Part shown: positions 37,855 through 44,767 of the stretch, piece after piece
How positions within the stretch are numbered: the first letter of the stretch is position 1
Layout of the letters: each line of letters begins with the position of its first letter
From: Porphyrobacter sp. SLTP
Lineage (GTDB): Bacteria; Pseudomonadota; Alphaproteobacteria; Sphingomonadales; Sphingomonadaceae
Length of the DNA: 44,767 nucleotides
Direction of reading: 5' to 3'
NCBI RefSeq assembly: GCF_009905735.1
Contig: NZ_JAAALE010000024.1
Coordinates: forward strand, 1-44,767
Notes under the pieces: generated by a model
Database searches by the model: none
The model's input: the letters and a program-made list of their open reading frames with translations, nothing else
What the model was told of the DNA's origin: nothing
Position numbers and translations under genes: made by a program

Positions 37855-40140
37855 ATGGAGCTGACGCGGCGCGGATTGCTGGCAGGGGCAGCGGCGGGCG
37901 GCGGTCTGATTGTCGCCTGGTGGCTGATGCCCCGCAATTACGCGACCCCGCTGGTGGCAGCCAAGGGCGAGCATGTGTTCGGCGCCTGGCTCAAGATCGC
38001 TTCCGACGGTGTGGTGACCGTCGCCGTGCCGCAGCTCGAGATGGGACAGGGCATCACCACGTTGCTGCCGCAGATTGTCGCCTACGAACTGGGCGCCGAC
38101 TGGCGGCAGATCGCGGTCGAGCCAGCGCCGGTTTCGGGTGCCTATGCCAATATCCCGCTGGCGACCAAGTGGATGGCGCTGTGGGACCCCTTCGGCGCCG
38201 GCCTGTCCGGTAGCACCGATGCGCTGATCGCGGCGCGCTTTGCCGGGTCGCAGCGCTTCAACGCGACCGCCGACGGCACCTCGCTCGCTGCCTATGAACA
38301 GCCCTGCCGCGAAGCCGCCGCCGCCGCGCGTGCGATGCTGGCGCAAGAGGCCGCTTCGCGCTGGGGTGTCGCGTGGGAGGAATGCGAGGTCGAAGGCGGC
38401 TTCGTGACCCACACTGACAAGCGCGCCAGCTTTGGCGAACTGGCCGAGGCTGCGGCGGACTACACCCCGCCCGACCTCCCGCCGCTGCGTCCCGAGCCTC
38501 CGCGAGAAAAGCCGCTGCCCGCCGATGTCGACGGCGCACCCGCTTTCCCGCGGATCGATCTGCCCTCCAAGGTTGATGGTTCCTACCGCTTCGCCGGAGA
38601 CGTGCGCCTGCCGGGGATGGTGTTCGCCTCGATCCGCCACGGGCCGGTCGACGGGTCGGAACTGACCGGGTTCAACCCCAACGGAGCCGCCGGGATCAAA
38701 GGGCTGGCCGGGATCGTCGAAAGCAAGCGCTGGCTCGCGGTTGCGGCCGACACGTGGTGGAGCGCCGATCAGGCGCTCGCCGCAATGAAGCCCAAATTCG
38801 CCAACCCCACCCCGGTCAACAGCAACGAGATCGCCACGAAGCTCGATGCGGCGCTGACCGGCGGCGAGGCCCATACCATCGCCGAGACCGGCTATGGCGG
38901 CGAAGCGCTCCAGCGGGTCGATATTGGGCGCCGCTACGAGGTCGAGCCTGCCTATGCCGCTCCGGTCGAAACCGCGACCGCTGCGGCGCGCTATGCCGAT
39001 GGGCGGCTCGATCTGTGGATTGCGTCGCAAGCGCCCGAACAGGCGCGCATCGCTGCCGCCCGCGCGATCGGCATTTCGACCGAGGACGTGGCCCTTTACC
39101 CCATGCCCGCCGGGGGCAGCTTCGATGCGCGGCTGGAACATGACCACGCCATCGAGATCGCGCTGATCGCCAAGGAACTGGGTCGTCCGGTGCAATTGAC
39201 CTGGCCGCGCCGGGACGAACTGATCCGGGCCCGCCCGCGCGCGCCCGCCTGGTTGCTGCTCGGCGCGCAGCTGGCCAAGGGCGGGGCCAGCGGGGAAGGC
39301 GGCGCGATTGACGCGATGCGCATTCGCATCGCCACGCCGCCCGCCGCGCGCGAATTCGGCAAGCGTCTATTCGGCAATCTCACCAGCATGGCCGCGATCC
39401 GAGAAACTAGCGGCGAACCCGATCCGCTCGCCTGCGAAGGCGCGGTGCCGCCCTATCAGCTCCCGGCGCTGCTGGTGGAGCACGTCCCGGTCGAGATCGG
39501 GCTGCCGGTCGGCCGGGTGCGCGGTAATTCCTACGGGCCGACAGTGTTCGCCATCGAAAGCTTCATCGACGAGATCGCCGCCAAGGCCGGGCGTGAGCCG
39601 CTGTCGTTCCGCATGTCGATGCTGGGGAGCGATGTCCGGCTGGCCGCCTGCTTGCAGCGCGCGGCGCAGCTGGCCGGATGGGATGGCGGCGCGGACCAGA
39701 GCGGGCAGGGTCTCGCCTGCGCCCGGATTGGCGAAGGGCCGGAAGCCGGGCGCATCGCTTGCGTTGCCACCGCGCGTCAGGGCGAAGGCGGCGTGCGGGT
39801 GATCCGGCTCTCGGTCGCGGCCGACATTGGCCGGATCGTAAATCACGACATCGCCAAGCAGCAGATCGAGGGCGGGCTGGTGTTCGGCATGGGCATCGCG
39901 CTCGGCAATGCGCTGCGGCTGCGCGGCGGCCTGCCCGAAGGCGGCGATGATTCCGGGCTCGGCCTGCCGGTGCTCGCCGATTGCCCGGAGATGCGGATCG
40001 AGTTTATCGCCAGCGAAGCCCCGCCCGCCGACCCCGGAGAGCTGGGCACGGTGGTCGCCCCGCCTGCGATTGCCAATGCGCTGTTTTCGGCTACAGGGTT
40101 GCGCCTGAGACGCCTGCCCCTACTTTCGGACGGCATATGA
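37855..40140 (+). CDS. Molybdopterin-binding subunit, xanthine dehydrogenase family
   Basis: A 761-aa large subunit of the xanthine dehydrogenase/aldehyde oxidase superfamily, closest in style to the isoquinoline 1-oxidoreductase beta subunit (IorB). It begins with a twin-arginine signal (MELTRRGLLAGAAAGGGLIV), so it is probably exported folded. Visible blocks include AWLKIASDGVVTVAVPQLEM followed by GQGI, the DLPSKVDGSYRFAGDVRLPG hinge, NATADGTSLAAYEQPCREAA, and a C-terminal PGELGTVVAPPAIANALF that carries the expected catalytic glutamate. No small [2Fe-2S] subunit gene or cofactor-maturation gene is adjacent, so it is an orphan in this window. The substrate is unknown. Confidence 0.87.
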   Translation: MELTRRGLLAGAAAGGGLIVAWWLMPRNYATPLVAAKGEHVFGAWLKIASDGVVTVAVPQLEMGQGITTLLPQIVAYELGADWRQIAVEPAPVSGAYANIPLATKWMALWDPFGAGLSGSTDALIAARFAGSQRFNATADGTSLAAYEQPCREAAAAARAMLAQEAASRWGVAWEECEVEGGFVTHTDKRASFGELAEAAADYTPPDLPPLRPEPPREKPLPADVDGAPAFPRIDLPSKVDGSYRFAGDVRLPGMVFASIRHGPVDGSELTGFNPNGAAGIKGLAGIVESKRWLAVAADTWWSADQALAAMKPKFANPTPVNSNEIATKLDAALTGGEAHTIAETGYGGEALQRVDIGRRYEVEPAYAAPVETATAAARYADGRLDLWIASQAPEQARIAAARAIGISTEDVALYPMPAGGSFDARLEHDHAIEIALIAKELGRPVQLTWPRRDELIRARPRAPAWLLLGAQLAKGGASGEGGAIDAMRIRIATPPAAREFGKRLFGNLTSMAAIRETSGEPDPLACEGAVPPYQLPALLVEHVPVEIGLPVGRVRGNSYGPTVFAIESFIDEIAAKAGREPLSFRMSMLGSDVRLAACLQRAAQLAGWDGGADQSGQGLACARIGEGPEAGRIACVATARQGEGGVRVIRLSVAADIGRIVNHDIAKQQIEGGLVFGMGIALGNALRLRGGLPEGGDDSGLGLPVLADCPEMRIEFIASEAPPADPGELGTVVAPPAIANALFSATGLRLRRLPLLSDGI

Positions 40141-40219
40141 CCCGCACAATTTTGCCACACCGAGTCCGGGCGATGGACTTTGCCCGGAAACGAAACGCCT
40201 GCCGACCGTTAGGCGGGCT

Positions 40220-41254
40220 ATGACTTGGCAGACCCAGCGCCTTCCGGGCGACCATCCTCCCGCCAAGAGCGGCCAGATCGGCGTATTGCTGATCAACCTC
40301 GGCACGCCCGACGGGCCTGATCCGGAGTCGGTGAAGAAGTACCTCAAGCAATTTCTGTCCGATACGCGGGTGGTGGAGATTCCGCCGATCGCCTGGCAGC
40401 TGATTCTGCGCGGGATCATCTTGAACACCCGGCCTCAGAAGAGCGCGAAGGCCTATGCCAAGATCTGGACGGATCGTGGATCGCCGCTGGCCGACATCAC
40501 CTCGCGCCAGGCCGAAGCGATGGTCGGTCGGTTTGGTGACAAGGTCGTGGTCGATTGGGCGATGCGGTACGGCAACCCGTCGATCGAGAGCCGCTTGACC
40601 GCCTTGATGGCCGACGGCTGCGACCGCATACTGATCGCGCCGATGTATCCGCAATACTGCGCCGCGACGACCGCGACCGTGTTCGACGAGGTCGCGCGTG
40701 TGCTCAAGAAGATGCGCTGGCAGCCGGCGCTGCGCTTCGTGCCGCCCTATCATGACGAGCCGACCTTCCTCGCCGCACTGGCGGACGACCTGACCCGGCA
40801 GGTGCGCGCGCTGACCTTCAAGCCTGAAGTGATGCTGCTCAGTTTCCACGGGATGCCGCAGCAAACGCTGGAAAAGGGCGATCCCTATTATTGCCACTGC
40901 TCCAAGACCGCGCGCCTGCTGCGCGAAGAATTGGCGACGCGGCCTGAATTTGAAGGCGTCCGGTTTGAAACCACCTTCCAGTCGCGCTTCGGCCCGGCCG
41001 CGTGGCTTGAGCCTTCCACCGATGCGACGCTGATGGCGGAAGGCGACAAGGGCACCAAGCGACTGGTGGTTGCGGCTCCCGGCTTTGCGGCGGACTGCGT
41101 GGAAACGCTGGAGGAACTCGCGCTGGAAGGGCGCGACGAATTCATGGAGCACGGGGGCAAGGAATACGCCGTGCTCGATTGCCTCAACACCTCGGATGAT
41201 GGCCTCGCGATGATCGACGCGATGCTGCGGCGCGAGCTTTCCGGCTGGATTTGA
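40220..41254 (+). CDS. hemH: Ferrochelatase
   Basis: HemH inserts iron into protoporphyrin IX in the last step of heme synthesis. The 344-aa protein has IGVLLINLGTPDGPDPESVK near the start, MRYGNPSIESRL, APMYPQYCAATTATVFDEV, the catalytic histidine in LLSFHGMPQQTL and the family motif TFQSRFGPAAWLEPSTD, then VVAAPGFAADCVETLEELAL. Length is normal. It lies 79 bases after the molybdenum subunit gene and upstream of a heme-dependent P450, which is a suggestive but not required link. Confidence 0.96.
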   Translation: MTWQTQRLPGDHPPAKSGQIGVLLINLGTPDGPDPESVKKYLKQFLSDTRVVEIPPIAWQLILRGIILNTRPQKSAKAYAKIWTDRGSPLADITSRQAEAMVGRFGDKVVVDWAMRYGNPSIESRLTALMADGCDRILIAPMYPQYCAATTATVFDEVARVLKKMRWQPALRFVPPYHDEPTFLAALADDLTRQVRALTFKPEVMLLSFHGMPQQTLEKGDPYYCHCSKTARLLREELATRPEFEGVRFETTFQSRFGPAAWLEPSTDATLMAEGDKGTKRLVVAAPGFAADCVETLEELALEGRDEFMEHGGKEYAVLDCLNTSDDGLAMIDAMLRRELSGWI

Positions 41255-41320
41255 CCGCGCGGAGTATTTACATCAGAGTCAGTTGCGAATCCGAACCTTC
41301 ACCGGAGCATCAAGACCCTC

Positions 41321-42736
41321 ATGGCTACCCTTGCCGAAGCCCCGCAGTCCCCTGACACCGCGCCCGCAAATGCGCCCCGCCACTGGAGCGAGCTGCGCCT
41401 GACCGAGGCCGACCTCGCGCATATCCCCGGTGAGGCGGGCTGGCCGGTGGTCGGCAACACCTTCACCATGCTTGCCAACCCGCACGCCTTTGCCGAGCGG
41501 ATGATCAAGACCCATGGCAAGGTCTATCGCAACCGCGCCTTTGGCGGCTGGCAGGTCGCGCTGATCGGCGCCGAGGCGAACGAGCTGCTGTTGTTCAACA
41601 AGGACAAGATTTTCTCCAGCGAACAGGGCTGGGGGCCGGTGCTCGATCAGCTGTTCCCGCGCGGGTTGATGCTGATGGATTTCGACCATCACCGGATCGA
41701 CCGCCGCGCGCTCTCGATCGCGTTCAAGCCGGAACCGATGCGGCACTATTCGGGCGCGCTGAACCGCGGGATCGCCCGCGAAGTCGCCGGCTGGGCTGGG
41801 CCGAAGGAGTTCTATCCCGCGATCAAGAAGCTCACGCTCGATCTGGCGGCGGACAGCTTCATCGGCCTCCCTTGGGGGCCGGAAGCCGACAGGATCAACG
41901 AGGCTTTCGTCGACATGGTGCAGGCCTCTGTCGCCCCGGTGCGCAAGCCGCTGCCCTTCACCAAGATGAAGAAGGGCGTCGATGGCCGCGCCTTCCTCGT
42001 CGACTACTTCACCCGCGAGACGCTGCGCCGCCGTGCGGAAGGCGGCGGGCAGGACATGTTCAGCCAATTCGCCACCGCCACGCGCGAGGACGGGAGCCTG
42101 CTCCCGGTCGACGAAGTGGTCGATCACATGAACTTCCTGATGATGGCCGCGCACGACACCATCACCTCCTCGGCGACCTCGCTGATCTATCACCTCGCCA
42201 CCAACCCGGTGTGGCAGGAGAAGCTGCGCGAAGAGATCATGGCGGTCACCGGCGGGCCGGATGGCGACGGCAACCCGCGTCCGCTCGACTATGATGATCT
42301 GGCGAAACTCGACCTGACAGAGATGGCGTTCAAGGAATCGCTGCGGATGATCCCCCCGGTGCCGTCCATGCCGCGCCGGGCGCTGCGCGAATTCGAATAT
42401 GGCGGCTACCGCATTCCGGCGGGCGCGATGGTCGGGATCAACATCTACTGGACCCACCATTCCGAGGAATATTGGGAGAACCCCTTCGCCTTCGATCCGC
42501 TGCGATTCACGCCGGAGCAGGTCAAGGCGCGCCACAAGTACGCCTGGGTGCCGTTCGGCGGCGGGGCGCATATGTGCTTGGGCCTGCACTTCGCCTATAT
42601 GCAGGTGAAGATCCTGCTCGCCCAACTGCTCCAGCGCTATCGCATCGAGGCCGCGCCGGGTTACAACCCCGAATGGCAGGACTGGCCGATCCCGCAGCCC
42701 AAGGACGGGTTGAAGGTGGAATTCAAGCCCCTGTGA
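41321..42736 (+). CDS. Cytochrome P450
   Basis: A soluble-looking 471-aa P450 monooxygenase with no N-terminal anchor. It shows the I-helix oxygen-activation motif AAHDTITS (about 279-286), the K-helix ExxR in FKESLRM, a PRRALREFEYGGYRIPAG block and the heme-binding motif FGGGAHMCLG with the ligand Cys at about 419. The length and the WTHHSEEYWENPFAFDPLRF wording recall the longer bacterial P450s of CYP110/CYP51-like style, but the family number cannot be assigned. No ferredoxin or reductase gene is adjacent. The parS-like site lies 12 bases after its stop. Confidence 0.94.
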   Translation: MATLAEAPQSPDTAPANAPRHWSELRLTEADLAHIPGEAGWPVVGNTFTMLANPHAFAERMIKTHGKVYRNRAFGGWQVALIGAEANELLLFNKDKIFSSEQGWGPVLDQLFPRGLMLMDFDHHRIDRRALSIAFKPEPMRHYSGALNRGIAREVAGWAGPKEFYPAIKKLTLDLAADSFIGLPWGPEADRINEAFVDMVQASVAPVRKPLPFTKMKKGVDGRAFLVDYFTRETLRRRAEGGGQDMFSQFATATREDGSLLPVDEVVDHMNFLMMAAHDTITSSATSLIYHLATNPVWQEKLREEIMAVTGGPDGDGNPRPLDYDDLAKLDLTEMAFKESLRMIPPVPSMPRRALREFEYGGYRIPAGAMVGINIYWTHHSEEYWENPFAFDPLRFTPEQVKARHKYAWVPFGGGAHMCLGLHFAYMQVKILLAQLLQRYRIEAAPGYNPEWQDWPIPQPKDGLKVEFKPL

Positions 42737-42747
42737 TCTGGCGATGA

Positions 42748-42763
42748 TGTTCCACGTGAAACA
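42748..42763. other. parS-like ParB binding site 2
   Basis: TGTTCCACGTGAAACA is identical to the classical parS core known from Bacillus subtilis. It sits at the centre of a 26-base near-palindrome (42743-42768) with flanking GATGA/TCATC arms. Like site 1 it lies between convergent genes, here the P450 and the DUF1674 protein. Confidence 0.88.
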
Positions 42764-42835
42764 TCATCGCGCCTGATACGAAAGCGCATCCGCCTCGTTA
42801 CGACGTGACAACGGCGTGGCTACGCGGTGCGCTGA

Positions 42836-42997
42836 TCAGAAATCGACGGCGATCCCGTCGCCCCGCTCCCAGTCCCCGTATCGGGTCGGGGAGAGCTTTT
42901 CGTCGTTTGTGACCACCTTGGGCGCGGGCACCGGATCATTGGTCCAGTGGGCGGGCTTCTTGAAGGCCTTGGCGGCTTCGGACTTCTCTTTGGTCAT
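42836..42997 (-). CDS. DUF1674 / SDHAF4-like small protein
   Basis: A 53-aa protein whose C-terminus, SPTRYGDWERGDGIAVDF, is the hallmark of the DUF1674 family. Eukaryotic relatives (SDHAF4) help assemble succinate dehydrogenase by binding the flavoprotein subunit. The N-terminal part, MTKEKSEAAKAFKKPAHWTN, is charged and probably disordered. The start is the ATG at 42997. It is divergent from the rsmB-like gene and convergent with the P450 gene. No sdh gene is in the window, so the assembly role is by family only. Confidence 0.85.
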   Translation of the reverse strand: MTKEKSEAAKAFKKPAHWTNDPVPAPKVVTNDEKLSPTRYGDWERGDGIAVDF

Positions 42998-43051
42998 GTG
43001 ATGCAAATGCCCATGCTGGCACTTTGTTTCAAGGACGGTTAGGGGCGGGTC

Positions 43052-44305
43052 ATGTCAGCCACCCCCGGACTTCCCGTGCGCCGCGCCGCGCTTCGCTTTC
43101 TTGATGCCGTGTTCCGGCGGGGCGAGACGCTCGAACAGGCGGAAGGCGGCGCGCTTGGCGATATCCGCAAGGCGCCCGACCGTGCGCTGGCAAAGGCGAT
43201 TGCGGGCGAGACCTTGCGCTGGCTGACCGATCTCGATGCTTTGATCGACAGCGCGACCAAGCAGAACCTGCCCGATGATGCGAAGGCGCGGATGGTGCTG
43301 CGGATCATGCTGGCGCAAGCGTTGCGGCTCGACACCCCGCCCCACGCGGTGATCGCGACCGGGCTTCCGCTGCTGGCGGGCGGGCCGCGCAGACTGGCGC
43401 ATGGCGTGTTCTCCGCGCTGGTGAAGCCCGGTGTGGGCGTGCTGCCCGAAGTTCCGAGTTTGCCCGAACGTGTCACCGAACGCTGGGGCGCAGAGAAGGC
43501 CGCTGCCATTGCCCCTGGCCTCGCCTTCCCGCCCGAGCTTGACCTCGCGCTCAAGGACGCGGCCGAGACCGAGACCCGCGCCGTCGCAATGGGCGGTGTG
43601 ACGCTCGCCCCCGGCCATGTCCGCCTGCCGCGCGGTGCGGCGGTGGAGAGTCTTGCCGATTACAAGGCGGGCGACTGGTGGGTGCAGGATCTGGCCGCTT
43701 CGATCCCCGCGCGCCTGCTCGGGCCGGGCGAGGGCAAGAACGCGCTTGATCTCTGTGCGGCGCCCGGCGGCAAGACGATGCAACTGGCAGCAGCAGGGTG
43801 GAAGGTCACCGCGCTCGACAGTTCCAAGCGGCGGCTCGAACTGCTGAAAGACAACCTCAAGCGCACGGGCCTCAAAGCCTCGCCCGTGCGGGCTGACGCG
43901 CTGACGTGGGAGCCGAAGCACCGCTTCGACGCGATCCTGATCGACGCGCCCTGCACCGCGACCGGCACCTGCCGCCGTCACCCCGATGTCCTGCACCGCA
44001 TCGGCAAGGGGCAGATCGCCGAAATGGTCGAACTGCAACGCGCACTGGCCAGCAAGGCGGCCGAATGGCTGAACCCTGGCGGCGCGCTGGTCTATGCGGT
44101 GTGCTCGCTGGAGGCCGAGGAGGGCGAGGAACAGGCGGCGTGGATCGACGCCGAACTCGGCCTTGCGCCGATGCCGATTACGCCGGGGGAACTCCCGGCA
44201 GGCCTCGCCCCCACCAACGAGGGTTGGCTGCGCACCCATCCGGGGATGCTGCCGGATGAGGGCGGACTCGACGGGTTTTTTGTAGGGCGGTGGGTGAGAG
44301 TCTAG
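43052..44305 (+). CDS. RsmB/NOP2-family RNA (cytosine-5) methyltransferase
   Basis: A SAM-dependent m5C methyltransferase of the RsmB/NOP group, acting on rRNA or tRNA. The 417-aa protein starts with an NusB-like helical domain (about 5-130; RRAALRFLDAVFRRGETLEQ), then a linker with APGHVRLPRGAAV, and the catalytic domain (about 205-415). That domain has DLCAAPGGKTMQLA (SAM site), the conserved IDAPCTATGTCRRHPD with the release cysteine, and YAVCSLEAEEGEEQ with the nucleophile cysteine. GLDGFFVGRW closes the family fold. It probably targets 16S rRNA like RsmB, but the exact target is not proven. Confidence 0.92.
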   Translation: MSATPGLPVRRAALRFLDAVFRRGETLEQAEGGALGDIRKAPDRALAKAIAGETLRWLTDLDALIDSATKQNLPDDAKARMVLRIMLAQALRLDTPPHAVIATGLPLLAGGPRRLAHGVFSALVKPGVGVLPEVPSLPERVTERWGAEKAAAIAPGLAFPPELDLALKDAAETETRAVAMGGVTLAPGHVRLPRGAAVESLADYKAGDWWVQDLAASIPARLLGPGEGKNALDLCAAPGGKTMQLAAAGWKVTALDSSKRRLELLKDNLKRTGLKASPVRADALTWEPKHRFDAILIDAPCTATGTCRRHPDVLHRIGKGQIAEMVELQRALASKAAEWLNPGGALVYAVCSLEAEEGEEQAAWIDAELGLAPMPITPGELPAGLAPTNEGWLRTHPGMLPDEGGLDGFFVGRWVRV

Positions 44306-44698
44306 CCGGCTGGCTTCGGATCAAGATAGGACGCGCTGTCGAGCGCGATCAGATAATCGACACGCGTCAGTTTGCCGTCACTGAAGGTATAGGCCACCAG
44401 CTTGTGCGGGCGATCGGGATGCCAGACGATGTCCTTGGCCAGCGGAAGCCAGAATTCTTCGACAACAATACGGTTCTGCCGATCGCGCCAGAACTTTTCG
44501 CGCAGCATCTGGAAACGTTCGACCCGCCCGCTGGCCAGTCCCTCGCGCCACGCAAGCCACGCTGTGCGGTTGTTGAACATCGGCTCGCCTTCGTTAGTGA
44601 CGACCAGATCTTCAGCGATCATCACCTTCAGCGCGTCAGAATGCTCACCCGGCATGATTTGCGGCAAGGCCTCGAAGAAGGTCTGTTCGGCCGCCACC
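44302..44698 (-). CDS. SnoaL/NTF2-like protein, N-terminus cut by window-end palindrome
   Basis: About 131 codons of a small NTF2-fold (SnoaL-like) protein are present, with ALKVMIAEDLVVTNEGEPMF, TAWLAWREGLASGR and a C-terminal KLVAYTFSDGKLTRVDYLIA. Such proteins are ketosteroid-isomerase-like; the function here is unknown. No convincing start is visible. The only candidate, a GTG at 44700, lies in the loop of the terminal palindrome, so the true beginning of the gene has been lost beyond 44698. The stop overlaps that of the convergent methyltransferase gene by 4 bases. Confidence 0.7.
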
Positions 44699-44767
44699 AC
44701 GCCGGGTGGCGGCCGAACAGACCTTCTTCGAGGCCTTGCCGCAAATCATGCCGGGTGAGCATTCTGA
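44636..44767. repeat. Perfect 63-bp inverted repeat at the window end
   Basis: Bases 44636-44698 and 44705-44767 are exact reverse complements, separated by six bases (ACGCCG). The left arm is the coding sequence of the SnoaL-like gene; the right arm repeats it backwards to the last base. This is how a fold-back or assembly artefact at a contig end looks. Confidence 0.95.

Noticed and set aside
36853..39195. 780-codon minus-strand open frame
   Set aside because: It is a shadow of mrp and the molybdenum subunit genes, with no motif and Gly/Arg-rich composition.

Overview
The window looks like a chromosomal segment of a GC-rich alphaproteobacterium of the order Sphingomonadales, most likely an Erythrobacter/Porphyrobacter-type member of the Erythrobacteraceae. 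This is inferred from protein style and gene pairings (hflK-hflC-degP, ftsEX-ydcF-plsC, hisC-tyrC, metX-metW, M1 peptidase-DUF6702), not from a database search. Almost every gene is a core housekeeping gene with high-GC codon use. The clear exception is an AT-richer stretch at about 16.3-18.0 kb.

Layout. 0-2 kb: a structured non-coding element, then the flagellar cap gene fliD and its chaperone fliS. 2-5.6 kb: an alpha/beta hydrolase, a polysaccharide flippase and a CelD/BioF2-type acetyltransferase. 5.8-7.6 kb: a flavin reductase, glutathione-dependent formaldehyde dehydrogenase and a tiny DUF5522 cysteine protein missed by long-ORF criteria. 7.7-10.7 kb: a secreted M1 metallopeptidase coupled to a DUF6702 protein. 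10.7-12.9 kb: a GAF-PAS-GGDEF-EAL protein. 13-16.3 kb: three overlapping Tad-type genes (tadG-like, tadE-like, tadF-like); the tadE-like gene has an apparent frameshift in a seven-base homopolymer. 16.3-18.1 kb: an AT-rich patch with a four-helix membrane protein, preceded by a degenerate copy of the tadG promoter and first codons, then tRNA-Leu(GAG). 18.3-22.3 kb: a zinc-ribbon membrane protein, divergent from ftsE-ftsX-ydcF-plsC. 22.5-24.7 kb: an acyltransferase-3 protein divergent from a membrane LytTR regulator. 24.8-28.6 kb: tyrC/hisC divergent from metX/metW around a REP-like inverted pair. 28.6-30.7 kb: VOC protein, small exported protein, FzlA-like GST and MsrB. 30.8-36.7 kb: PBP1A facing degP-hflC-hflK across a bidirectional terminator. 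36.8-42.7 kb: mrp, an orphan molybdopterin-binding subunit, hemH and a cytochrome P450. 42.8-44.8 kb: a 53-aa DUF1674/SDHAF4 protein, an RsmB-family RNA methyltransferase and a SnoaL-like gene cut by a perfect fold-back palindrome at the window end.

Two 16-bp sites match the bacterial parS consensus (2020-2035 and 42748-42763). Each lies between the 3' ends of convergent genes, which suggests the segment is close to the replication origin. Other observations that stand out are the duplicated tadG head with a conserved CtrA-like motif, the homopolymer frameshift in the tadE-like gene, an intrinsic terminator embedded in the end of metW, and the terminal palindrome. I found no CRISPR array, prophage, transposase or recognisable defence system.
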